A DNA stretch of 64,000 nucleotides from Palsa-506 sp963755815 (GTDB lineage: Bacteria > Actinomycetota > Actinomycetes > Streptosporangiales > Streptosporangiaceae). A program made the position numbers and the translations under genes. Below the pieces are notes generated by a model. The model was not told the origin of the DNA. It made no database searches and saw only the letters and a program-made list of their open reading frames with translations. Location: positions 1 through 64,000 of the forward strand of contig CAVWLF010000004.1 in the NCBI GenBank assembly GCA_963755815.1, written 5' to 3'. This document shows, in pieces, positions 50,700-59,603 of this stretch; the stretch's first letter is position 1, and every line of letters begins with the position of its first letter.

Positions 50700-51964
50700 G
50701 TTCCTCCTCCGCGGCGCGGCGAGGGCGCGGCCAGGTGCACCCGGACCGGCAGCTCCCGCAGCCCGTTGGTGAAGTTCGACCTGATCCGCCGCGGCTGGCC
50801 GGCCAGCTCGAACCGCTCCACCCGCCGGGCCAGGGCTCCGAGCACGACCCGTACCTCCAGCCGGGCCAGGTGCACGCCCAGGCACAGGTGCGGGCCGCCG
50901 CGGCCGAAGCTGAGATGCCGGTTGGGGGCCCGGCCGACGTCGAAGACGTCCGGGTCGGCGAACTCGGCCTCGTCCCGGTTCCCCGACACGTACCAGAGCA
51001 CCACCTTGTCCCCGGCCCGGATCGCCGCGCCGCCGAGCTCGGTGTCCCGCGTCGCCGTCCGGCGCATGAAGTGCGTCGGGCAGGTCCACCTGAGCACCTC
51101 ATCAGCGGCCGGGCCCAGCAGCCCCGGGTCGGCGCGCAGCCGGTCCCACTGCTCCGGGTACTCGCAGAACGCGAGAATCCCCTGGGCGATGGCGATGCGG
51201 GTGGTCTCGTTCCCGGCGACCACGAGGATCGAGAAGAAGTTGTCGAGATCGACCTCGCTCAGCCGGTCACCGTCCACCTCGGCCCGCAGCAGGGTGGACA
51301 GCAGGTCGTCACCGGGAGCGCGGAGCCGGTCCCGGACGATGCCGCGGCCCAGGTCCCATAGCTGCTTTCCGTACGGGCTGCGGAACGGGAACCTGCGGAA
51401 GGCATCGGTGTCGTCCCGGCCCCAGACGACGTCGGTGATGTCCGGGTCCGTGTTGGCGATCAGCCGGTCGCCGAGGTCGATGAACTCATCCAGGTCGGCC
51501 TCGGGCAGGCCCATGATCCGGGCCAGCACCCGGATCGGCACGTCCTTCGCGACGGCGTCGACGATCTCGAGCTCGCCGTCGGCCAGCCCGGCGTCCAGGA
51601 CCTGCTCGGTGAGTCCCTCGACGAAGTGCTGGTAGACCGCAACCGCCCGCTGCGAGAAGCTGCCGGACACGATCTTGCGGAGCTTGGTGTGATCCGGCGG
51701 GTCAGTGTCGATGATGGTGCGGCGCGCGGCCATGTCCGCGTCGGTCGGCTCCTCGAAGGAGATCCCGCGGGCCGACGAGAACGTGGCCACGTCACGGCTC
51801 GCCGTGACAATGTCCGCATAGCGGTGGACGGACCAGAAACCGGAGTTCGGCGAGGGCTCGTCATGCCACCCGACCGGCGCCTCGCGCCGCAGCCTGGCGA
51901 ACTCGTCATAGGGCACTCCCCGCGCCCACATGTCGAGATCGTTAAGGTCGACAGCCCCGGCCAT
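50696..51964 (-). CDS. Cytochrome P450
   Basis: 422 residues from ATG 51962-51964 (MAGAVDLNDLD). Canonical features: I-helix VVAGNETTRIAIAQG, ExxR near 'ADEVLRWTCPTHFMRR', and heme loop 'LSFGRGGPHLCLGVHLARLE' (Cys near 375). Normal AG-x-E/D-T motif, unlike the other P450 in the block. Likely a hydroxylase of a steroid-, terpenoid- or aromatic-type substrate. Operonic with the amidohydrolase. Divergent from the glutamine amidotransferase gene. Confidence 0.9.
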   Translation of the reverse strand: MAGAVDLNDLDMWARGVPYDEFARLRREAPVGWHDEPSPNSGFWSVHRYADIVTASRDVATFSSARGISFEEPTDADMAARRTIIDTDPPDHTKLRKIVSGSFSQRAVAVYQHFVEGLTEQVLDAGLADGELEIVDAVAKDVPIRVLARIMGLPEADLDEFIDLGDRLIANTDPDITDVVWGRDDTDAFRRFPFRSPYGKQLWDLGRGIVRDRLRAPGDDLLSTLLRAEVDGDRLSEVDLDNFFSILVVAGNETTRIAIAQGILAFCEYPEQWDRLRADPGLLGPAADEVLRWTCPTHFMRRTATRDTELGGAAIRAGDKVVLWYVSGNRDEAEFADPDVFDVGRAPNRHLSFGRGGPHLCLGVHLARLEVRVVLGALARRVERFELAGQPRRIRSNFTNGLRELPVRVHLAAPSPRRGGGT

Positions 51965-52094
51965 GGCAGATAGTTTGGCACCAAACGAGCATCTGGGCAA
52001 TGGGCGCGAACGCGGCACAATGGCGGCGGGCGGTACCGTCGCTCAGGGGATGCTGCGGCTCATCGCCGCCGCCGTGCAGCCGGGAGGTTAGGTC

Positions 52095-52772
52095 ATGCGA
52101 GTACTCGTCATCCGCCACCACGAAGAGGACTCGGCCGGCCTCGTCGCCGCCGCGTTCGAGGCGCACGGCGCCGAGTTCAGCGTGCACATGTTCCCCCAGG
52201 ACGGCCCGCTGCCCGCGGTGGACGGGACTGACCATGTCATCGTGCTCGGCGCCATCAGCTCGGTCTACGACGACGGCCCGGCCCGCGACTGGATCGCCGC
52301 GGAACTGGCCTGGCTCCGCCGCGTCGACGAGGCTGGCGTGCCCGTGCTCGGGATCTGCTTCGGCGCGCAGGCGCTCGCGGCCGCGCTGGGCGGCGGCGTG
52401 GAGGCAGCGGCCCGCAAGGAGGTGGGCTGGACCGTGATCGACTCCGTCGACCCCGGGCTGATCCCGCCCGGGCCCTGGCTGGAGTTCCACGGCGACCGCT
52501 GCATCCTGCCGCCGCAGGCCAGGCTGCTGGCCAGCAATGACGTGGGGCCGCAGGCGTTCCGCCTGGGCCCGCACCTGGCGGTGCAGTTTCACCCCGAGGT
52601 CGATGGCGCGCAGCTGAAGCTGTGGCTGGACGCCGGTGGCCGCGAGGAAGCCATCCGGGCCGGGCACGACCCGGACAAGCTCCTGGCCGAGACCATCGCG
52701 CAGGAACCTGCCTCGCGGGACCGGGCGGACCGCCTGGTCACGACGGCCATCCGCATCGCCCAGGACGGCTGA
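52095..52772 (+). CDS. Class I glutamine amidotransferase-like protein
   Basis: 225 residues. The GATase nucleophile elbow VLGICFGAQALAAALGG (Cys near 87) and the VQFHPEV histidine-glutamate (near 165) complete the triad. The GMP-synthase-like 'GATase-only' proteins include PuuD-type gamma-glutamyl hydrolases and amidases. No synthetase partner is fused. It lies divergently beside the second P450, near the GS-like gene, making a gamma-glutamyl hydrolase role attractive but inferred. Confidence 0.8.
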   Translation: MRVLVIRHHEEDSAGLVAAAFEAHGAEFSVHMFPQDGPLPAVDGTDHVIVLGAISSVYDDGPARDWIAAELAWLRRVDEAGVPVLGICFGAQALAAALGGGVEAAARKEVGWTVIDSVDPGLIPPGPWLEFHGDRCILPPQARLLASNDVGPQAFRLGPHLAVQFHPEVDGAQLKLWLDAGGREEAIRAGHDPDKLLAETIAQEPASRDRADRLVTTAIRIAQDG

Positions 52773-52811
52773 CCGCCGGCCTCGCGCTGCGGGAGACCGG
52801 CGCGGCGGTCA
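52770..52811. terminator. Bidirectional terminator between GATase and MarR
   Basis: TGACCGCC (52770-52777) and its complement GGCGGTCA (52804-52811) flank a GC-rich loop. The arms contain the stop codons of both convergent genes. No T-run is present. Confidence 0.45.
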
Positions 52812-53324
52812 GCCGTCCTCGACGGACCGGATGATCTTGCGGAGCAGCGAGGCGAGCTGGGTTTTCTCCGCCTCGGTCAGGCTGGCGCTGACGAAGGCCT
52901 CGCCCATGTTGAACGCCGGGAACAGCCGTTCGATCACGCCGAGCCCCTTCGGCTCCAGGCTGACCAGCACGAGCCGGCCGTCCCCGTCATGCGCCCGGCG
53001 CCGGGCCAGGCCGCGCTTCTCCAGGGTCTTCAGCACGCCGGTGAGCGTCCCCTTGGTCACGCCGGCCTCGGCGGCGAGGTGCCGGGTCTCCTGGTCGCCC
53101 CAGATCCACAGCACGAAGAGCACGGTGAACGCGGCCCAGGAGAGATCCTCGTCCGCCAGCACCTTCCGCTCCATGTGGTTACGGACGACATTGGCCGCGC
53201 GGTAGATGTTAGACACCGCGGCCATCGCGGCGAAGTCAAGGTGCTGGTCGCCGATCCGGTCGCGGATTTCACGCTCGGCCCGCACGAGGTCGGTGGCGCT
53301 GCCAGCGGCGAGGCGTCGGGGCAT
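52809..53324 (-). CDS. MarR family regulator
   Basis: 171 residues from ATG 53322-53324. Winged helix at about 55-130: 'LSWAAFTVLFVLWIWGDQET', 'RHLAAEAGVTKGTLTGVLKT' (recognition helix) and the basic wing 'RRRAHDGDGRLVLVSLEPKG'. MarR proteins respond to phenolic ligands and repress nearby catabolic or efflux genes. It may control the GATase/P450 block or the downstream SDR; the binding site is not identified. Confidence 0.88.
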   Translation of the reverse strand: MPRRLAAGSATDLVRAEREIRDRIGDQHLDFAAMAAVSNIYRAANVVRNHMERKVLADEDLSWAAFTVLFVLWIWGDQETRHLAAEAGVTKGTLTGVLKTLEKRGLARRRAHDGDGRLVLVSLEPKGLGVIERLFPAFNMGEAFVSASLTEAEKTQLASLLRKIIRSVEDG

Positions 53325-53358
53325 ACCGCGATCGTACGTGGCACGAACGGCCGGGAGA

Positions 53359-54195
53359 TCAGGACCGGTCGAAGGCCGTCGTCGGGAGGTCAACTGCGGT
53401 GGCGCCGCCATCGGCGGTGATCACGGCGCCGGTCACCGCGGATGCCTGGCCGCTGGCCAGGAACGCCACCACCGCGGCCACCTCCCCCGGCTCGGCCGGC
53501 TTGCGCAGCGGCACCTGCGAGGTCGCCAGCGCGTAGGCCGCTTCCCGGCCGGCCAGCCCGCGCAGCGCGGCCAGCTGGTCCATCTCCTGGTCGGCCATCG
53601 GAGTGCGCACCCAGCCCGGGCAGACCGTGTTAACCCGGACGCCGCGCGGGCCGAAGTCCCGCGCCATCGACCTGGCCAGGCCGATCAGCCCGTGCTTCGC
53701 GGTGACGTAACCGACTGACTCGGGCGCCGCCGCCAGGCCCGCTATCGACGAGATCACCACGATGGAGCCCCGCCGCCGGATCAGGTCTGGCAGGCAGGCA
53801 CGCGCCGAGACCAGGCAGCTGGTCAGGTTGACCCGCAGTCCCTCCGCCCACGCGGCGTCGGCAACATCGGCGGCCGTGCCGGCTCCCGCGCCGCCGGCGT
53901 TGGCGACGAGCGTGTCAATGCCGCCGAACCGGGCCCGGGCGGCCTCGGCCACGCCCGCCATGTCCGCCGCTGATGCCGCGTCGGCGGCCACCACCAGGGC
54001 CCGGTCGCCCAGTTGCGCCGCCACGTCCTGCAGCGGCCGGCGCCGCCGCCCGACCAGGACCACCGCCGCCCCGTCGGCGGCCAGCCGGCGCGTCACGGCC
54101 GCGCCGATCCCGGTCCCGGCCCCGGTGACCACGGCCACGCGCGGACCGGGCCGGGCCGCCTGATGATGCTCCGGCCGGTTCGCGTCCCCGCTCAT
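53359..54195 (-). CDS. Short-chain dehydrogenase/reductase
   Basis: 278 residues from ATG 54193-54195, after AAGGAG. Motifs: TGAGTGIG (near 27), 'ANAGGAGAG', the catalytic YVTAKHG (YxxxK, near 175) and 'CPGWVRTPM'. An NAD(P)-dependent oxidoreductase, intact unlike the SDR at 71-819. It lies 34 bases upstream of the MarR gene on the same strand, so it may be co-transcribed. Substrate unknown. Bases 54196-54390 hold no gene. Confidence 0.9.
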   Translation of the reverse strand: MSGDANRPEHHQAARPGPRVAVVTGAGTGIGAAVTRRLAADGAAVVLVGRRRRPLQDVAAQLGDRALVVAADAASAADMAGVAEAARARFGGIDTLVANAGGAGAGTAADVADAAWAEGLRVNLTSCLVSARACLPDLIRRRGSIVVISSIAGLAAAPESVGYVTAKHGLIGLARSMARDFGPRGVRVNTVCPGWVRTPMADQEMDQLAALRGLAGREAAYALATSQVPLRKPAEPGEVAAVVAFLASGQASAVTGAVITADGGATAVDLPTTAFDRS

Positions 54196-54390
54196 CGGCC
54201 GCTCCTTGCCGCCTCGGATGCCACCGCATTGCTCATCTGGATCACGCTGGCCACTCTGGATCACCCTGGCCACCTGCGGCCTGACCACCACGGATGGTCA
54301 GGCCGGCCGGGGGCTTGCCACTCTATGAATCCCAGCATCGATCGGGCAATCTAGGGGGGTGCCAAGGCGGCAGACCAGTGATTTCACTGA

Positions 54391-55322
54391 AGAAACTCGC
54401 TGGTCTTTACCTGGAACGGCTCCACCTGGGCGCAGTCGGCCTCGGTCGGCCCGCCGGATGAGACCACGCTGACGGCCGTCTCCTGCGTCTCGCCCACGAG
54501 CTGCCTGGCCGTCGGCTACAACTTCCTCGGCAGCACGGCCGGGAAGCAAGCCGCGGCGTGGCTGTTCAACGGCAGCTCCTGGGACGCCGTGACGGCCGGC
54601 TCCCCCTGCGGTGGAACTCCCTGAACGCCATCAAGTGCCTCAGCACTTCGGATTGCGAAGCCGTCGGATGGCAGTCGCAGCACGCGGGATACGGATTCCA
54701 TCCATTGGCCGAGGTCTGGAATGGCAGCACCTGGAGCACGCAGGCAGTGAAGGGCGCCAATGACACTGTCTCCGGCCAGCTGGACGCCGTGGCCTGCGCC
54801 GCCGCGGCCAGCTGCGAGGCAGCCGGCTCCCGCCCGGCCGGAAGCCAGAGCACGGCCGCGCTGGCGGTGCGGTGGGCCGGCACCACGTGGTCGTCGCAAA
54901 AGCTGCCTGCGGTCACGGGCCGCAGTGACCTGACCGGTGTCTCGTGCTACCGCACCGGCTGCACCGCGGTCGGCGGGACGGTCACCGCCAGTGGTGCTTC
55001 GACGCTGGCCGAGGCGTGGAACGGCACTCACTGGGCGCTCCAGTCGCCGGTCGGCAGCGGGAACGTCACCGGCGCGACCGACACCAGCTGGAACGCCGTG
55101 CACTGCCAGAGCGCCACCAGCTGCGTAGCTGTCGGCAACTGGGACAGCAACGACACCCTGGCGGAGACGTGGAACGGCAGCAAGTGGACTCAGGGCAACA
55201 CGCCAGACCCAAGCGGCTTGCACGACGTGCTGAACGCCATGTCCTGCACCCCGGGCACGGCCGTGTGCACCGCGGTCGGTGTCGGCGGCGACGGCGACCC
55301 GCCGTTTGCGATCAGGAACTGA
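54391..55322 (+). pseudogene. Trp/Cys-repeat protein, N-terminally truncated and frameshifted
   Basis: Units with WNGSxW followed 25-35 residues later by C-x(4-6)-C-x-AVG recur six times: CVSPTSCLAVG, CLSTSDCEAVG, CAAAASCEAAG, CYRTGCTAVG, CQSATSCVAVG and CTPGTAVCTAVG. This is a known type of actinobacterial secreted repeat protein, presumed beta-propeller-like. No ATG, signal peptide or ribosome site exists upstream; the open frame follows a TGA at 54388. The frame also shifts near 54600. The domain count suggests that about one or two N-terminal repeats and the signal are missing. Confidence 0.7.
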
Positions 55323-55361
55323 GGCCGGGACCGGCGTAGCGGGCGGCCGGGCCGGACTGCG

Positions 55362-56750
55362 TCAGCCTGCGGCCAGCCGCTCGATCCGCGCGTGCAGTTC
55401 GGGCACGTAGGTCTCGGACTCGGGCTTCATCAGGACGCTGCGCAGAACCCGGGCGCCGTCGCGGTCCGCCGCGATGCCCGGATGCCGGCGGGCGAACCCG
55501 CTCGCCGGGACCTGCAGGGTGCTGAGGAACACCGGCCCGGCCCGGTCGGCCATGCCCGCGGCCAGCATCCGCCCGGACGCGTCATCGATCGCCGACAGGC
55601 TGAGCGCCCCGGCCGGGCCGGCCGCCGGGAAGTAGCAGACGATGTCGAGTTCGGGTGGCTGGAACAGGACCAGGCGGCCGGAGTCCCCGATCAGCTCCGA
55701 CCAGTCCAGCGCGGCCCGGCGGCAGGCGGCGAGCACCTGGCCGAGCCCGTCCGGCGTCGGCGGCAGCAGCTGGAACGTCAGCCACAGCGCGGCCGCCGCC
55801 GCCCCGGCCCGGGAGCACTCCAGGCTGATCTCGCCCAGGTGTAGCTCGTCGGAGGTGAAGTAGGTGTAGGGCGAGTCGTGCCGGTAAAAGCGCCCGACCT
55901 CCGGATCCCGGAACAGCACCGCACCGCAGCCGTAGGGCTGCAGGCCGTGCTTATGCGGGTCGACCACCACGGAGTCGCACTCGGCGATCGCCCGCCAGGG
56001 CGCCGGGTCCAGCGCGGCCCGGCCCGTACCGCCGGCCAGCAGCGTGAAGAACCCGCCGTAGGCCGCGTCGACGTGCACCCGGACCCCGTGCCTGCGGGCG
56101 ACGGCGAGCACCTCGTGCACGGGATCGATCGCGCCCAGGCCGGTCGTCCCGGTGGTTGCCACCACCGTCCCGGTCCGGCCCGCCGCGAGCAGGTCATCGA
56201 GCGCGGCCAGATCCAGCCGCCCGGCGCTGTCGGCGGCGACCGGGGTGCCCTCGATGCCGAGCACTCCGCACATCCGGCCGTGGGTGTAGTGCGCCTCCTC
56301 GCTGTAGGCGACACCGCGGCCCGGATGCAGCTCACGGGCGATATAGAGAGCCTCCAGGTTGGCGATCGTGCCGCTGGTGGTGAGGTGGCCCAGATGCGTG
56401 CCCAGGCCGAACATCCCGGCCAGCTGCGCCACGACCTCCTTCTCCATCCGGCCGGTGGCCGGGCCGCCGTCGAGGGCGTGGTTGTTCGGGTTGATCAGCA
56501 TCGCCGTGAGGTAGCCCACGACCGCCGCGGGATGCGGGGGCTTGAGCATCTGTCCCGCGTAAGACGGATGAAAGAACGGGTAGTTGTCGCCGAGCCGCTG
56601 TGTGAGGGCCGCGAACGCGCTGGCGAACTGCTCATCACTGACCCGCAGCGACGGGTGCTGCTCAAACGGCGAGAACGAGCCCTGCCACTCATCAATCGCC
56701 GCCACGCCGCGGCTCAGCCAGTGCTCCAAGTCCACGTCAGACCTCATCAT
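55362..56750 (-). CDS. PLP-dependent group II decarboxylase family
   Basis: 462 residues from ATG 56748-56750 (MRSDVDLEHWL; two further ATGs lie upstream). Group II fold: 'NNHALDGGPATGRMEKEVVA', 'LGHLTTSGTIANLEALYIAR', 'VATTGTTGLGAIDPVHEVLA', 'VHVDAAYGGFFTLL' and the PLP lysine in VVVDPHKHGLQPYGCGAVLF. Members decarboxylate L-glutamate, tyrosine or tryptophan-like amino acids, or act as related lyases. Substrate residues cannot be told. Divergent from the PPOX gene. Confidence 0.87.
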   Translation of the reverse strand: MMRSDVDLEHWLSRGVAAIDEWQGSFSPFEQHPSLRVSDEQFASAFAALTQRLGDNYPFFHPSYAGQMLKPPHPAAVVGYLTAMLINPNNHALDGGPATGRMEKEVVAQLAGMFGLGTHLGHLTTSGTIANLEALYIARELHPGRGVAYSEEAHYTHGRMCGVLGIEGTPVAADSAGRLDLAALDDLLAAGRTGTVVATTGTTGLGAIDPVHEVLAVARRHGVRVHVDAAYGGFFTLLAGGTGRAALDPAPWRAIAECDSVVVDPHKHGLQPYGCGAVLFRDPEVGRFYRHDSPYTYFTSDELHLGEISLECSRAGAAAAALWLTFQLLPPTPDGLGQVLAACRRAALDWSELIGDSGRLVLFQPPELDIVCYFPAAGPAGALSLSAIDDASGRMLAAGMADRAGPVFLSTLQVPASGFARRHPGIAADRDGARVLRSVLMKPESETYVPELHARIERLAAG

Positions 56751-56873
56751 CCTGCCGGACACGATCCCTGCTGCCTGCGGACACCTTAGTGCGCCGTCCC
56801 GATGACGGCGGCTGGGCTAGTGTCAGGGACGTTGACTGACCGTCCGCCCGCACGCACGTGAACAGGACCGCAA

Positions 56874-57368
56874 ATGTCTGATTCCGCGACCGGCAACGAA
56901 CACGGCAACCCGGCTCGGCCCGAGCCCGGACAAGACCCGGTGACCAGCAGGCCGGAGGCGCCGGAGGTGCTGAGTGAGGCCGAGAGCCTGGTGCTGGTCT
57001 CGTCCGTGGGCTTCGGCCGGCTCGCGTACTCCGGCCGGTACGGCCTGACCGTGATGCCCGTCAACTACAAGCTGCACGAAGGAAGCATCCTGTTCCGCAC
57101 CGCGCACAACAGCCCGACCGACGAGGACCTGCGTACCGGCATGCCGGGCGCGGAATACCAGGTGGCCTTCGAGGTCGACCACATCGACACCGATACCCGG
57201 GAAGGGTGGAGCGTCCTGATCCAGGGCGACGCGCACCATGTCGACTCCGAAGCCGAGCGCGCATCGGTGCTGGCGGCGGGCCTCGAATCATGGGCAGGCG
57301 GAGAACGAGAGCACTTCCTGCGCATCTTCCCCGTCCGTATCACCGGCCGGCGTCTCCGCCGGTCCTGA
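56874..57368 (+). CDS. Pyridoxamine 5'-phosphate oxidase-like (PPOX) protein
   Basis: 164 residues. A disordered N-terminus (1-30) is followed by a split-barrel flavin-binding fold (VLSEAESLVLVSSVGFGRLA, 'GRYGLTVMPVNYKLHEGSIL', 'AEYQVAFEVDHIDTDTREGW', 'LIQGDAHHVDSEAE', 'HFLRIFPVRITGRRL'). Such proteins bind FMN or F420 and reduce or oxidise small molecules. Convergent with the patatin gene (16-base gap). Confidence 0.85.
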   Translation: MSDSATGNEHGNPARPEPGQDPVTSRPEAPEVLSEAESLVLVSSVGFGRLAYSGRYGLTVMPVNYKLHEGSILFRTAHNSPTDEDLRTGMPGAEYQVAFEVDHIDTDTREGWSVLIQGDAHHVDSEAERASVLAAGLESWAGGEREHFLRIFPVRITGRRLRRS

Positions 57369-57384
57369 GCAGCCGGCTGGCCGG

Positions 57385-58392
57385 TCACGCGACCAGCGAC
57401 TGACCGTCATCCTGACTGGACAGCGTGGCCGTCGAGGTGCGCAGCGAGGTTTCCAGCACGGCCTGGGACCGTCGCGGATCCATCAGATTCACGCCCATCA
57501 CGGCCAGGTCCTCGGGTCCGGGCGTCAGCACGGTCACCCTGATCCCGGCCGACTCCAGCGCCTGGGCCTCGCGCAGCAGCCCGCGGGTGATCAGCCGCCG
57601 CAGCCGCCGCTCAAGCCGGTCCAGCGGCCAGCGCGGGTGATCGGCCAGCAGGCTGGCCATCGGGGCGAGGACGTAGACCTCGTCGAGCTGCTCCCCGGCC
57701 AGGATGCCGAGCGAGGTCGGGGACCGCACGCCGCCATCGACATAGCGCCGGCCGTTGATCACGGCCGGCTCGTACCAGCCCGGAATGGAGCAGGAGGCGA
57801 CCACGGCATCGGCCAGCGGCGCGGGCGGGGCGCCCTCGCGGCCAAAGATCACCCGCTGCCCGGATCGGTAGTCGACGGCGACGATCCAGGTCTGGCGCTC
57901 GGTCCAGTCCGGCGGCGATCCGCCTGGGCCGGCCAGCAGCCGCGCGTGCTGGTGCAGCGCCTGCACCATGGCGCGCAGCGCCCGATGCTGCCCCCGGCCG
58001 CGCGGCAGCCAGGCGCTGGCGCCGACTGTCCGATGGACCCGGCGGGGGGTCACCAGGCTGGCCAGCATCAGCGGGGGTGACCCGAGCCGCCAGCGGGGAA
58101 ATGGCGGCAGCGGGCCATCAGCCGCCGGCGGCACGCCGTGCAGCGGGCCGGCCGCCTCGCCGCGCTGGTAGGCGATGATCTCCTCGATGCTGGCGCCGCA
58201 GCGCAGCGCGGCGGCCAGGACGCTGCCGGCGCTGGTTCCGACGATCACGTCGACGTTGCTGAGTGCGCACGGCAGGCGCTGCTGCAGGGCGGGCAGCACG
58301 CCGGTCATCCAGGCCGCGCCCAGCACGCCCCCGGCCCCGAGAACGAGCCCAATCCGCGGGCCGGTCTCCGCCGGTGCCTGTCCGGGAACCAT
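57385..58392 (-). CDS. Patatin-like phospholipase
   Basis: 335 residues. The catalytic dyad is visible: nucleophile GTSAGSVLAAALRCGAS (Ser near 55) and aspartate in RYVDGGVRSPT (near 215); the oxyanion loop is 'GLVLGAGGVLGAAWMTGVLP'. Patatins hydrolyse acyl groups from phospholipids or glycerides in the cytoplasm or at the membrane. No signal peptide. The substrate is unknown; the window has two other lipid enzymes (7817 and 8752). Confidence 0.88.
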   Translation of the reverse strand: MVPGQAPAETGPRIGLVLGAGGVLGAAWMTGVLPALQQRLPCALSNVDVIVGTSAGSVLAAALRCGASIEEIIAYQRGEAAGPLHGVPPAADGPLPPFPRWRLGSPPLMLASLVTPRRVHRTVGASAWLPRGRGQHRALRAMVQALHQHARLLAGPGGSPPDWTERQTWIVAVDYRSGQRVIFGREGAPPAPLADAVVASCSIPGWYEPAVINGRRYVDGGVRSPTSLGILAGEQLDEVYVLAPMASLLADHPRWPLDRLERRLRRLITRGLLREAQALESAGIRVTVLTPGPEDLAVMGVNLMDPRRSQAVLETSLRTSTATLSSQDDGQSLVA

Positions 58393-58561
58393 GAACGCCT
58401 CCAGTGCCCGCCGCCTCAGCGCCGCGGCACGCGCCCGGCCCGCGAGAGATCACGAGGACCGCGCCGGGCCGTTGGGTGAGATGGCCGTTACTGGCCACAG
58501 TACGTGTCACCGAACGGCGTTCGGGCTCTGCCCCGCGGCCAGCCGGAGCACCTGGCCGCCG

Positions 58562-58906
58562 TCAGCTGCTGCCGCGGTCCAGTTCGGCAACCAGGCGCCG
58601 GGGGGCCTTACGGCGCCAGGAGTCCTCGATCAGCTCCCGCACGCGCCCGGCCGGAGCGGCGGCCAGCCGGACCCTCAGTCCCCGGATCCGGGTTCCCCAC
58701 CGCAGCGGCTCAAACGCGGCCGGGTCCTCGGCCACGCAGGCGTCGACCTCGGGCTCGTCCACGAACACGTGCAGGAGGTCCCCGGCCGGCGGCACGGTGA
58801 CGAAGATCTTGCCCCGCACCCGGAACGACGACATGTCGAAGTGCGGTTCCTCGGTTACCCCGGGCAGGGACAGCGCGAACCGGCGGGCGCTGGGAAGGTC
58901 GCTCAC
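58562..58906 (-). CDS. MmcQ/YjbR family protein
   Basis: 114 residues. The YjbR fold is shown by 'ARRFALSLPGVTEEPHFDMS', 'FRVRGKIFVTVPPAGDLLHV' and the C-terminal 'RELIEDSWRRKAPRRLVAEL'. Described as DNA-binding-like by fold, but function is unknown. The ATG (58904-58906) overlaps the stop of the DUF998 gene (ATGA), so both are translated from one message. Confidence 0.87.
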   Translation of the reverse strand: MSDLPSARRFALSLPGVTEEPHFDMSSFRVRGKIFVTVPPAGDLLHVFVDEPEVDACVAEDPAAFEPLRWGTRIRGLRVRLAAAPAGRVRELIEDSWRRKAPRRLVAELDRGSS

Positions 58907-59544
58907 TCCGCCAGGCTAGCTCCCGGGGCCGCCGCCGGGCCGGCCCGAGCGCGGTGGCGTGCCTGCGCCCAGCAGCACGTCAGTACCACCGCCAGCGGCC
59001 AGAGCGACTCCGTGCCTGCGATTACCCGCTCGGACAGGCCGACCTGGCCGCCACCGAGGTTCAGCTCCGCGCCGAACCAGACGAGCAGGGCGACCAGCAC
59101 GGCCGAAGCGGCGGCGCACGCCGGTGGCCGCAGTGCCCACGGCGCCCGGTGCCCTCGCCTCGCGCTGAAGGCGGGCCAGAGGGCCAGCGTTATGAATCCC
59201 AGGGCCGCCGCAATGGTGTGCCGGGCCGGGACTCCGCTGCCGGCCGGCAGCGGGCTGGCCGCGACCACCATCGTGGCCACGCCGCCGGTGATCAGGAGCA
59301 GCCGGCCCGGCGCTGCGGCCGGCCGCAGCGCCAGGCCCGTGCCGACGTGGCCGATTCCGACGCCGAGCAGCGCCAGCGTCATCACCCACCGGTCGGTGGC
59401 GCCGTACCCGGCCAGCGCGCTGATCGTGCCGGTTACCTGGTCGAAGGAGCCCGGCTGGAGCGCGGCGGCAACCGTCCAGCCGCCGATCATCAGCACCGGC
59501 ACGGCCGCCGAGGACAGCACGCCCCACCACGGCACCTTTCGCAT
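58903..59544 (-). CDS. DUF998 membrane protein
   Basis: 213 residues from ATG 59542-59544 (MRKVPWWGVLSSAAV), preceded by AAAGGG. Six helices; 'QPGSFDQVTGTISALAGYGA' and 'DRWVMTLALLGVGIGHVGTG' match DUF998. Unknown transport or sensing function. First gene of a pair with the YjbR protein. Confidence 0.85.
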   Translation of the reverse strand: MRKVPWWGVLSSAAVPVLMIGGWTVAAALQPGSFDQVTGTISALAGYGATDRWVMTLALLGVGIGHVGTGLALRPAAAPGRLLLITGGVATMVVAASPLPAGSGVPARHTIAAALGFITLALWPAFSARRGHRAPWALRPPACAAASAVLVALLVWFGAELNLGGGQVGLSERVIAGTESLWPLAVVLTCCWAQARHRARAGPAAAPGASLAE

Positions 59545-59603
59545 CGGGGCCCTTTCGCCGCTCAGCCGGATGTGACCAGGTCCGGGGCGGCGGGCTCGCG
59601 GGT

